From the NCBI RefSeq assembly GCF_023856365.1, contig NC_064539.1, forward strand, positions 31,160,482-31,224,481: a DNA stretch of 64,000 bases, given 5' to 3'. Source of the stretch: Brienomyrus brachyistius. Taxonomy: Eukaryota; Chordata; Actinopteri; Osteoglossiformes; Mormyridae. A program made the translations under genes and the position numbers. The notes below the pieces were generated by a model, which saw only the letters and a program-made list of their open reading frames with translations, did no database searches and had not been told where the DNA came from. This document shows, piece by piece, positions 1 through 10,300 of this stretch (within the stretch, counting starts at the first letter, position 1; each line of letters starts with the position of its first letter).

Positions 1-116
1 TAGTGCTGGACACTAAGATATAGTAACTGATTAAATTAGTTAAAAGACAAATGACAATATATATATTTATATATATTTATTTTGTTAAGCTGTATTGAGC
101 AGTTCGGTTCTTCAGG

Positions 117-170
117 AGAAAGAGAGAGGCAGAGAGAGAGAGAGAGAGAGGGAGGGAGGGAGAGAGAGGC

Positions 171-202
<32 letters not shown>

Positions 203-260
203 AGAGAGAGAGAGAGGGAGGGAGAGAGAGTGAGAGAGAGAGAGAGAGAGAGAGGGAGAA
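117..260. repeat. GA-rich microsatellite
   Basis: Nearly uninterrupted (GA)n with interspersed gaggcag and gggaggga variants. Purine-only on the + strand. Open frames across it encode only Arg/Glu runs and are not treated as genes. Confidence 0.95.
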
Positions 261-390
261 TGAAAGGGGCAGATGGTATCCCGTCTCTAGGTCTGTCGTT
301 AATGTCAGCTGGAAGAAGTGTAGGTGTGGCCAACAGTTAGCACATGTGTGGATCCCAGTGCCTCAGTGCAGTGACAGGAACACTGTGCTG

Positions 391-1160
391 TAAAAATGGT
401 GCCATTCTTTGGATGAGACATTGAACTGAGGTTCTGACTCTCTGAGGTGATAAAACATTCCTGGGTATCTTCCGAAAGGACAGGGGCGGTACCCGGATAT
501 CCGGGCTAAAATCGCCCACTGTGGCCCTATCAGATCTGGCATCCTAATCATCCTCTATATAACCCTAACTGGCCAATTCTCTCCTGCCCCTTCACCACCT
601 TGGCTGCCGTGTGGTGAGCGTACTGGCGCAGAGTAGCTGCTGTGTGGTGAGCGTACTGGCACAGAGTAGCTGATGTGTGGTGAGCGTACTGGCACAGAGT
701 AGCTGCTGTGTGGTGAGCGTACTGGCACAGAGTAGCTGCTGTGTGGTGAGCGTACTGGCACAGAGTAGCTGATGTGTGGTGAGCGTACTGGCACAGAGTA
801 GCTGCCGTGTGGTGAGCGTACTGGCACAGAGTAGCTGCTGTGTGGTGAGCGTACTGGCACAGAGTAGCTGATGTGTGGTGAGCGTACTGGCACAGAGTAG
901 CTGCTGTGTGGTGAGCGTACTGGCACAGAGTAGCTGCTGTGTGGTGAGCGTACTGGCACAGAGTAGCTGATGTGTGGTGAGCGTACTGGCACAGAGTAGC
1001 TGCTGTGTGGTGAGCGTACTGGCACAGAGTAGCTGCTGTGTGGTGAGCGTACTGGCACAGAATAGCTGCCGTAGCATCATCCAGGTGGGCTGTCGAAGTG
1101 GCTCCCCAGTGCTTCTGTAAAGCGCTTTGGGTGTCTTCACTCATTCATTCATTAAGCTGG
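391..1160 (+). mobile_element. Dispersed fish repeat carrying a minisatellite
   Basis: The flanks of the 33-bp array read as one dispersed element. The left part (about 391-604) ends in a segment with gcccactgtggccctatcag. The right part (about 1072-1160) holds agcgctttgggtgtcttc and a cattcattcatt tail. I recognise this arrangement as a common interspersed teleost repeat, recalled and not searched. A normal copy would carry only one or two of the internal units, so this copy looks expanded. The family (SINE or DNA element) is not settled. Confidence 0.55.
604..1076. repeat. 33-bp minisatellite, 14 copies, with 99-bp higher-order unit
   Basis: The monomer starts gtggtgagcgtactggcaca and is 33 bp. 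Fourteen copies are present. A diagnostic gctgatgt in place of gctgctgt or gctgccgt falls in exactly every third unit, which makes a 99-bp higher-order repeat. Because 33 is divisible by three and the monomer lacks stops, several frames stay open; none is considered coding. Confidence 0.95.
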
Positions 1161-1199
1161 TGCCCAAAACCTAATCGGTGTTTCAAGACCAATAAACGC

Positions 1200-1996
1200 C
1201 ACCTACCTTACCAGTAGTTTGGGAGTGTTGCCAGAAAAAGGCCTCTGCTATCACTTAACAACCAACTCATTTACCGATTACCAAATAAAGATTTACCAAA
1301 CATTACTAGGACTTTCAGTAGGATGGATTTATACGATCAGATGAAACCAAAATAGAGCTTTTTGTCAGCAAACCCCAAAAGTGGGTTTGCTGTATTCAGA
1401 AAGACTGTTAAGTGTGATGGTGGATCTTGGTGCCGTGGGGCTGTTTTTCTTCCAAAGTCCCTGGACGTCTTGTTAGGATTCATGGCACCACAGGCTCCAT
1501 TAAATACCAACAGATATTAAATGAAGACCTTATAGCCGCTACCAGGCAGCTTAAAATGGGCCGTGTTTGACCCTTCCAGCAGGACCATGCTGCATCTCAA
1601 GATCTACACAAAAATGGTTCACCTCCCATGGAATGAAGGTTTTGCTATGGCACTTACTGTCTCCTGACCTAAATCCCATACAAAATCTGTGGGATAAGCT
1701 AAAGAGCAGAGCCACAAGCGTCAACCTTAGAATGTGAAGGAACTGGAGGATCTGGACCAATGATCTCACATCCCGCACCATGTGTTCACCAACCTCACCA
1801 AACATAGGAGGCGCAGGAGAAACCTTAATGCTGTTATACTGCAAAAAGAAGCTACACAAAATATTAAACGAACTGGTGCCAATAACTGTAGCAGACATCT
1901 TTGAGAGAAATGTTTGTTTTATGGTGAGACTTTAATGTTTAATGTTCATGTTTATTTGCCACTCTACAGGTGCCAGTAATTTTGGAGGACAGTATA
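1200..1996 (+). mobile_element. Decayed Tc1-like transposon, 3' part
   Basis: Plus-strand translation in shifting frames gives Tc1/mariner transposase landmarks: SDETKIELF near 1336, GCF near 1440, a QQDH-type motif near 1580 in place of the usual QQDN, and a degraded version of the family's SPDLNPIENLW motif near 1662-1695. The tail tgccagtaattttggagg near 1971 is the usual Tc1 3' end. Several frameshifts and stops interrupt it. The N-terminal helix-turn-helix region and left inverted repeat are missing, so it is a 5'-truncated, non-functional copy. It directly abuts the upstream dispersed repeat. Confidence 0.85.
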
Positions 1997-2809
1997 GCCG
2001 TATATGTCCAGGCCTTTGACACACATCATGTTTACATGACCGGCAACATCATTCACTTCATATAATCAAAATGTGTTGGGTCATCAATGTATTTTTTTCT
2101 GACATACAAAACAGGACTTTCAGGTATCAGTAAACATTACATCCTTTTGCTTACAGTGTTTTATTACTACATGTCCTATGCAGGGCTGCAGAGCTCATTC
2201 TGCTGCCACTCACTCACACACAGACAATTCGGCAGCTGTAGCCTTTTTAAACGGTGGTGAGAAGACAGAGGAAAGCTCACGACGACGCAGGAAGAGCATG
2301 CAAACCCCACATGGGGAACCTCGAACCCTGGTGCTACAGCTGTGGAGCTATAGGGTTCAGCACTGCGGCTCCATACCGAGTGCAGAGAGCATAAGTTATG
2401 CACAAAATGTCACCTATTTCCACTCACAGGGCGGCTGTTTTGTCTTCTATATTGCAGAGCATCCGATTCCATCGGCATGGAGCTCAGAGTCACCAGTCCT
2501 GTTCTGCTTCAAGCTATGAAAATATTATGGGTAAATGTCCCTGATGCAGCCTGGCCTTCTTTACTGGGCTCTGCTTCCATAAACATGTGGGCAGCGGTAT
2601 CAGGCCGCAATAAAAAGGCAGCTTGTCACAGTCTGTGCAGGGCAGGAGGCCTAAGCATAAGATTTTATCAAGCGTCCAGCTGCCTTGGAACTAGTCCTGG
2701 TATCTAGAGTCAATCTAACTGGTTGAATCAGTGATTTCAGCTTCCAGGTACAGAGTGGCTTGTGGCATGAGACTTATCCACAGCTCTGGCCAGTCTCTCA
2801 TCCCATCTC
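1997..2809. other. No gene seen
   Basis: Ordinary mixed-composition DNA. Short open frames exist but show no family motif, splice context or repeat. Nothing supportable. Confidence 0.6.
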
Positions 2810-3141
2810 CATCCATCCATCCATCCATCCATTTTCTGAAACTGCTTATCTTGTTCAAGATCATGAAGGGTGCAGAGCATATCCTGGAGGCTAAGTGCGC
2901 AAGGCAGGGAACAACCAAGACTGGGGTGCCAACCCCTGGTTGGGCACACTCACACACCATTGACACGTATGGGCAATGTGGTAACTCCAATTAACCTCAG
3001 CATGGTTTTGGACGGGGGGGACTAGAGTACCTGGAGGAAACCCCACGCTGAAACTGGGAGAACTTGCAAACTTCCACCACACGGATCTCTGGTAGATACT
3101 CAAGTCAACAGTGCGAACCACTGCACCACCATGCCGCCCCC
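2810..3141 (-). mobile_element. V-SINE (HE1/DANA-like) copy 1, diverged
   Basis: It begins with an (ATCC)n run, the reverse complement of the (GGAT)n SINE tail, and ends in caccaccatgccgcc, the reverse complement of the tRNA-like head ggcggcatggtggtg. The middle carries a diverged form of the conserved central domain (gaggaaacccc, gagaacttgcaaac). It aligns along its length with the copies at 22146 and 38899. It is more mutated than they are, so probably older. Confidence 0.9.
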
Positions 3142-3290
3142 TTCTTCCAGTCATTCAAGATGAAATCAAATTTTTATCTTGGTGCAATGCAGACATGGGC
3201 AGACAGGGGGCAGTGCAGTAGCTGAGGATGGGCAGGTAAGCAGGAAGTGAAAATGAAGTGACGGAGATTCATTGCTGAGAAAGTCTCTGC

Positions 3291-3365
3291 ACAGTTAATG
3301 CCATACATTTGTTGTATAGTTAATGCCATACATTTGTTGTACAGTTAATGCCATACATTTGTCGT
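3291..3365. repeat. 25-bp tandem repeat, 3 copies
   Basis: Three head-to-tail copies of a 25-bp unit containing gttaatgccatacatttgt, nearly identical to each other. Confidence 0.9.
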
Positions 3366-3897
3366 CTTGCATCATATTCTCTCCAAGCACGTGTCCCTTC
3401 TAGCTCAAGATAAACTCACCTCCATGGTCCTATTATATATTAATTTAAATTTATCATTATATGCTTTATACTTTTTTGACATTTTGTTACTTTGCATAGC
3501 TTTCATGTGAATTGTTAAAAGTAAAACAAAAGATAATGTACTATTGGGAGAAAGCGTAGCCTCCCTCTTCAGGATATTTATGACAAAAAAACAAGGATAA
3601 ATAAGTTCCAAAAAGGAAAGACAAAAGGTCCAGATAATTAGTCGCTTCACAGAAAAGAAGCTTATTGCTCAGAAGGCACAGACATTTTGTGAATTAAGTG
3701 CAATAATAGCAGCAGACTGCATAAGCTGTCCAACAATGTAAACCTGCTTTTTTCAGCTTTACAGGGATTTCTGAGATGGCGAGGGACCTGTTATCCTCGC
3801 AATATGTGAAGAGCAACAGATGAAATCGCGTCCTGCATTTTGCTGAAAAGCTGGAATATGCAACTTCAATTATTATGTACAGGTTACAGTACATCCA
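3366..3897. other. No gene seen
   Basis: AT-rich sequence with no recognisable coding or repeat family. Short minus-strand frames here have no family signature. Confidence 0.5.
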
Positions 3898-4008
3898 AAG
3901 GCGAGAGGTAGAGAAGAAGCAAGAAAATGAAGCAGAGGAAGGAGATGGAAAGAGCGAAGAGAGTGATAAAGAAGGAGACAGAAGAAGAAATAGAGGCACT
4001 AGTAGAGG
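3898..4008. repeat. Purine-rich degenerate tract
   Basis: GAAG/GAGAAG-rich + strand leading into the 35-bp array. Probably degenerate sequence from which the array, or its edge, derives. Confidence 0.6.
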
Positions 4009-5625
4009 TGTAGAGAAGGAAAGTGATGTATAGAAAGATGGGTGTGAGCAGAGACAGAGGTGTAGAGAGAGACGGGTGTGAGCAGAGACAGGGGGTGTAG
4101 AGAGAGACGGGTGTGAGCAGAGACAGAGGTGTAGAGAGTGACGGGTGTGAGCAGAGACAGAGGTGTAGAGAGAGACGGGAGTGAGCAGAGACAGAGGTGT
4201 AGAGAGAGATGGGTGTGAGCAGAGACAGAGGGTGTAGAGAGTGACGGGTGTGAGCAGAGACAGAGGGTGTAGAGAGAGACGGTGTAAGCAGAGACAGAGG
4301 GTGTAGAGAGACGGGTGTGAGCAGAGACAGAGGGTGTAGAGAGCCGGGTGTTAGCAGAGACAGAGGTGTAGAGAGTGACGGGTGTGAGCAGAGACAGAGG
4401 TATAGAGAGTGACGGGTGTGAGCAGAGACAGAGGGTGTAGAGAGTGACGGGTGTGAGCAGAGACAGAGGGTGTAGAGAGAGACGGGTGTAAGCAGAGACA
4501 GAGGGTGTATAGAGTGACGGGTGTGAGCAGAGACAGAGGGTGTAGAGAGAGACGGGTGTGAGCAGAGACAGAGGGTGTAGAGAGAGAGACGGGTGTGAGC
4601 AGAGACAGAGGGTGTAGAGAGAGACGGGTGTGAGCAGAGACAGGGGGTGTAGAGAGAGACGGGTGTGAGCAGAGACAGGGGGTGTAGAGAGATGGGTGTG
4701 AGCAGAGACAGAGGGTGTAGAGAGTGACGGGTGTGAGCAGAGACAGAGGGTGTAGAGAGTGACGGGTGTGAGCAGAGACAGAGGTGTAGAGAGAGACGGG
4801 TGTAAGCAGAGACAGAGGTGTAGAGAGTGACGGGTGTGAGCAGAGACAGAGGGTGTAGAGAGTGACGGGTGTTAGCAGAGACAGAGGTGTAGAGAGTGAC
4901 GGGTGTGAGCAGAGACAGAGGGTGTAGAGAGTGACGGGTGTGAGCAGAGACAGAGGGTGTAGAGAGTGACGGGTGTGAGCAGAGACAGAGGTGTAGAGAG
5001 AGACGGGTGTGAGCAGAGACAGAGGTGTAGAGAGAGGCGGGTGTGAGCAGAGACAGAGGTGTAGAGAGAGACGGGTGTGAGCAGAGACAGGGGGTGTAGA
5101 GAGAGAGACAGGTGTGAACAGAGACAGAGGGTGTAGAGAGAGACGGGTGTGAGCAGAGACAGAGGGTGTAGAGAGAGACGGGTGAGAGCAGAGACAAAGG
5201 GTGTAGAGAGAGACGGGTGTGAGCAGAGACAGGGGGTGTAGAGAGAGACGGGTGTGAGCAGAGACAGAGGGTGTAGAGAGTGACGGGTGTAGGCAGAGAC
5301 AGGGGGTGTAGAGAGATGGGTGTGAGCAGAGACAGAGGGTGTAGAGAGAGACGGGTGTGAGCAGAGACAGAGGGTGTAGAGAGAGACGGGTGTGAGCAGA
5401 GACAGAGGGTGTAGAGAGAGACGGGTGGGAGCAGAGACAGAGGGTGTAGAGAGAGACGGGTGTGAGCAGAAACAGAGGGTGTAGAGAGAGACGGGTGTGA
5501 GTAGAGACAGAGGGTGTAGAGAGAGACGGGTGTGAGCAGAGACAGAGGGTGTAGAGAGAGACGGGTGTGAGCAGAGACAGAGGGTGTAGAGAGAGACGGG
5601 TGTGAGCAGAGACAGAGGGTGTAGA
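4009..5625. repeat. 35-bp minisatellite, about 46 copies
   Basis: Unit of about 35 bp built from gtgtagagagagacgggtg plus tgagcagagacagagg, with 33- to 37-bp length variants (missing or extra G, extra GA). Variant sites are aga/gtg before acggg, ggg/agg, and gagcag/taagcag. The monomer has no stop on the minus strand in any of the three phases, so the 35-bp period rotates through all frames. That produces open frames of 587 and 441 codons with a 35-residue period (105 bp = 3 units). I do not regard them as genes. Confidence 0.97.
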
Positions 5626-5639
5626 TGGAGGAGTTGTAA

Positions 5640-6639
5640 AACAACATCTTAGGGCTGCTGGCTTGACATCAAGCATCCTGCCACATTTTGTTTTTTTTTC
5701 ATGTAAGCATTACTCAGTACATAATCTACCCAGCAGCTTCTTAGCCGAACACTGAACAGAGGTAAATCGATATTTAATACACTCTCTTAAAATAATCCAC
5801 ACTCTCATGAAATAATCTTGCTAGCATATTGCAATATGCACTGCATGGAAATGAAAAGAAAAAAAAATCTATTTGTTAAATTAGCTAAGCGTCCTGGAGG
5901 GGTCAGAGGGCATCGTGAGAGATACATATTAAGGTGATGTGTAAAGACAGAGGTTCTGAACTGTTATTTCAGCTTAGCAGGAATGAAACAGTGCAGTGAT
6001 GTCTTTTACAGAACTGCATTTTTTATTATTCTCACTGATTTTATCGGACCATAAAATAATACAGCATTTAAGTATAATCTGTGCTCAGCAGGGTTAATTC
6101 CGTTTATTTTGCTAAGTGTTGATTAAAAATGCATATTTGAATTAGTGAGAGCTGCAGAGGGCGGAGTGAACAGACTGGCGTGTGCGTCTGTGATGCAGGA
6201 TCCCACTCACTGCCAGCGGCTGTGATTTAATGTCTCCGGGCTTTGGACCTGTGAGATTATTTAAAGCGGGCGGTCATTGACCCTTAGTAGATGCATTTGG
6301 TTCTTGGTGGAATGGGGGATGGTGGAATTTTTGTAACTGGCCATGAGTGTCTGATCAGAAGCAAACAAATTTCTTGGGGGTGGGGGGGGGGGGGCTAGGC
6401 CTTTACATTTGTCATTTAACTTTGTGCCCAACTACAAGGTGAACAGAATTCTCTGTTCATAAGCTATGTATGACAATTAAATACTACATTTCTGTCTTCT
6501 AACTAATGCAGCTTCGGTGTGTAGTTTTGGACAGAGAAGTACACTACAAAAAACAGCAAACCTCAAGCTCAGCTCCAAGTCTATTTTAAAAATAAAATTT
6601 TTCCTATGGATATAGGGGGTTTGCGATTGGAGATGACAA
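5640..6639. other. No gene seen; homopolymer tracts
   Basis: AT-rich single-copy-looking DNA with a T tract near 5688 and a G tract at about 6380-6394. No coding signature found. Confidence 0.5.
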
Positions 6640-6890
6640 AAGTATTCTGATCAGACGTCCCAATTCAAAAGGACTGATCTCAAAATTTAACATTGCACTT
6701 TATATTATCTGTTGACTTCTTGGTATCATTCATTACTCTGGAGGGCATCTGGGAACGAGACCTAAAGTAGGTGTTTATTGACCAGGACTGGTTCTCTGTG
6801 TGGCAGAATGTTTTCCTTAAATGTACCTCCATCAGTGTACGGTACATAAGCTTCATTTCAAATTTGTTAATAGAATTTATTTAACTCCAG
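6640..6890 (+). mobile_element. LINE (L1/Tx1-type) ORF2 relic, left half
   Basis: Plus-strand translation shows KGLISK near 6670, then GIWERDLK near 6749 followed by DQDWFSVWQN. This is the usual spacing of the region C-terminal to reverse transcriptase in fish L1-like ORF2 proteins (K-G-L-I-S, then W-E-x-D-L, then D-W). In-frame stops and frameshifts show it is dead. The sequence resumes at 11187 after the LTR element. Confidence 0.6.
6886..6890. repeat. Target-site duplication, left (tccag)
   Basis: The five bases tccag precede the left LTR and are repeated exactly at 11182-11186 after the right LTR. This is the 4-6 bp duplication expected from retroviral-type integrase. Confidence 0.93.
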
Positions 6891-7187
6891 TGTCACGATC
6901 GGGGTGCAGCGAGCGCGGCGATCGTGCGTGTAAGGAGCAATGAGTAGGCAGACAGGCGAATACGGGGCAAAACGGGAGTTTACTGGGGAAACAGGGACCA
7001 GGACACAGCTCACGCTTACAAACATTAGAAAACATCAATGACGGACAACGCTAACAGGTAAGACCAGGACTTAAAACCAGACAAGACTAATCAAAGTAAT
7101 CAGATACAGCGGGGTACAATCAGGGAAATACACGTGGGAAGGCAGGGGGCGTGGCACACACGAGGAGCGGACGAGCCGGGCATGACA
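6891..7187 (-). repeat. LTR, downstream (3') copy
   Basis: 297 bp with short inverted ends TGTCA/TGACA, identical to 10885-11181. It is the 3' LTR if the element reads on the minus strand. Confidence 0.95.
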
Positions 7188-7200
7188 GAGCCCCCCCCCA
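7188..7200 (-). promoter_or_regulatory. Polypurine-tract-like site
   Basis: On the minus strand this reads tggggggggctc immediately before the 3' LTR, the position of the plus-strand primer of LTR elements. The last bases are not purines, so it is PPT-like and not a textbook tract. Confidence 0.55.
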
Positions 7201-7303
7201 AAGGCGCGCTTCACCGGGCGCGCCCAGGAGGAGGCGACGAACGGGACGAGGGGACCAAGACCTGAAAAAACAAAACCCAAAACCAAGAACAAGAGACCGG
7301 GAA

Positions 7304-10300
7304 TTAAACAGAGAGACAGAACAGGCACAAAGACAGGACCAGGGACAAAACCTGACAGAGGACGGGGAACACGGACCGACAGAGAAAGAGAGGGGACACA
7401 GAAGGAACCGGCGGGACACAAGGGCCAGGAGTGAACAGAGGGCACAGAGGAGGACGGGTAGCAAAGACAGGAGGAATACGAGGAGCAGAGACGGGCGGAA
7501 CGAAGGGACGAGCAGAAAACGAAGGGACAGAGACAGGCGGGACAAAGGCAGGGGCATAGGGAGACAAGGAGGGGGAACCAAGGGGAGCCCGAGGGAGACC
7601 CAGCGGGCGACGGGCGGCAGTCGGAGGGGCCGCAGGCGGCCGGGAGGCCGGAGCCGGAGGGGACCTCGGAGGGGCCGAGGAGGCAGGGCGAGGGACCCGC
7701 GGAGGGGCCAGGGAGGGAGCAGGAGGGAGCACCGGGGAAGGGGACGAGGGAGCTGGAGGGGCCCACGGCGAAGGCCCGGAGGAGGGGGGAGCTGCAGCAG
7801 GCGGCGACGTCCGGGGGAGGGCCGGAGGTAGAGGCCCCGCAGGCAACCGAGAAGCCGCCGTCGGGGAGCCCGCAGGCGACCGACCAGGCTCTGGAGAGGG
7901 GAGCGAGGCGGGGCGACGAAGCCTCGGAGGGGGACCCGCAGGCGACAGCCGACCCGGAGGGCCAGGACCCGCAGGCGCCAGCCGAGCCAGAGCGCAGGCG
8001 AGGGAGGGCGAGCCAGGGGGCAGGGCGGGCGGGACCCCAGCCCTGCGTCTGTGTCCCCTTCCCCTGCGGGACACAGACAGGCCGACCCTAGTTCGGGGTC
8101 GAAGTCGCCGGGGCGAGGGACAAGAGGTTACAAGTTCTGTCCCCGAGGGGTCCCATTCCAGCTCCTCCACCTCCGAAGAGGGAGGAGCCAAGATGGAGTT
8201 GTCCGGGACCACCTCGGGGACTAGGACAGGGACTGGAGCTGCAGCAGTCGGAGGGGGCGCCTCTGGAGCTGCTGCAGTCGGAGGGGGCGCCTCTGGAGCT
8301 GCTGCAGTCGGAGGGGGCGCCTCTGGAGCTGCTGCAGTCGGAGGGGGCGCCTCTGGAGCTGCTGCAGTCGGAGGGGGCGCCTCTGGAGCTGCTGCAGTCG
8401 GAGGGGGCGCCTCTGGAGCTGCTGCAGGCGGAGGGGGCGCCTCTGGAGCTGCTGCAGGCGGAGGGGGCGCCTCTGGAGCTGCTGCAGGCGGAGGGGGCGC
8501 CTCTGGAGCTGCTGCAGGCTGCCGTGGCGCCGGGACAGGAACACGGTCAGGCTGCCGTGGCGCCGGGACAGGAACACGGTCAGGCTGCCGGGGCGCCGGG
8601 ACAGGAACACGGTCAGGCTGCCGGGGCGCCGGGACAGGAACACGGTCAGGCTGCCGGGGCATCAGCCCGGAAACTGCAGGACGCTGCAGTGGGGACCTCG
8701 GCCCAGGTGCTGCAAGCCGCTGTCGTGGGGGCGCCCGCCCGGGAACTACAGGACGCTGCAGAGGGGGCACCGGCACGGGCGTTGCAAGTCGCCGTCGTGG
8801 GAGCGCCCGCCCGGGAACAGCAGGACGCTGCAGTGGGAGCGCCGGCACGGGCGTTGCAAGTCGCCGTCGTGGGGGCGCCCGCCCGGGAACTGCAGGACGC
8901 TGCAGTGGGGGCACCGGCCCAGGCGCTACAAGCCACCGTCGCGGGGGCGCTCGCCCTGGAACTGCAGGACACTGCAGTGGGGGCGCCGGCCCAGGCGCTG
9001 CAAGCCGCCGTCGTGGGGGCGCTCGCCCTGGAACTACAGGTGACTGCAGTGGGGGCGCCTCGGAAGTGGCTGTAGCAGGCGGGGACAGGAGCGTCTCGGA
9101 AGCGGCTGCGGCGAGATCAGGAACTGGGGCGAGATCAGGAACTGGGGCGAGATCAGGAACTGGGGCGAGATCAGGAACTGGGGCGAGATCAGGAACTGGG
9201 GCTGCAGGCAATTGCTGTAGGGGCGCTCGCCCGGGAACTGCAGGGGACTGCAGCGGGGGCACCTCAGGAGCGGCTGCAGCAGGGCGGTCAGGGACAGGAG
9301 CGCAGTCAGGGACAGGAGCTGCAGCAGGCGGCTGCAGTGGGGGCGCCTGCCCGGGAGCTGCAGGTTGCTGCAGTGGGGGCGCCGGCCCGGGAGCTGCAGG
9401 TTGCTGCAGTGGGGGCGCCGGCCCGGGAGCTGCAGGTGGCTGCAGTGGGGGCGCCTGGACAGGAACAGGAGCGCGGTCAGGAACAGGAGCGCGGTCAGGA
9501 ACAGGAGCGCGGTCAGGAACAGGAGCGCGGTCAGGAACAGGAGCTGGCTGCAGAGGGGGCGCCTGCCCGGGAGCTGCAGCAGGCGGCTGCAGAGGGGGCG
9601 CCTGCCCGGGAGCTGCAGCAGGCGGCTGCAGAGGGGGCGCCTGCCCGGGAGCTGCAGCAGGCGGCTGCAGAGGGGGCGCCTGCCCGGGAGCTGCAGCAGG
9701 CGGCTGCAGAGGGGGCGCCTGCCCGGGAGCTGCAGCAGGCGGCTGCAGAGGGGGTGCCTCTGCAGGAACTGGAGCGCGGTCAGGAACTGGAACACAGTCA
9801 GGAACAGGAGCTGGCTGCAGTGGGGGCGCCTGCCCGGGAGCTGCAGCAGGCGGCTGCAGAGGGGGCGCCTGCCCGGGAGCTGCAGCAGGCGGCTGCAGAG
9901 GGGGTGCCTCTGCAGGAACTGGAGCGCGGTCAGGAACTGGAACACGGTCAGGAACAGGAGCTGGCTGCAGTGGGGGCGCCTGCCCGGGAGCTGCAGCAGG
10001 CGGCTGCAGAGGGGGCGCCTGCCCGGGAGCTGCAGCAGGCGGCTGCAGAGGGGGCGCCTGCCCGGGAGCTGCAGCAGGCGGCTGCAGAGGGGGCGCCTCT
10101 GCAGGAACTGGAGCGCAGTCAGGAACAGGAGCTGGCTGCAGTGGGGGCGCCTGCCCGGGAGCTGCAGGTTGCTGCAGTGGGGGCGCCTGCCCGGGAGCTG
10201 CAGCAGGCAGCGAAGGCGGCTGCGCAGGCGGCGGCTGCGCAGGCGGCGGCTGCGCAGGCGGCGGCTGCGCAGGCGGCGGCAGCGGCGAAGGCGGCTGCGC

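Noticed and set aside
3884..5647. Long minus-strand frames (587 and 441 codons)
   Set aside because: They lie in the 35-bp array. The 35-residue peptide period is just three monomers read through all phases, and there is no start context, domain or splice signal.
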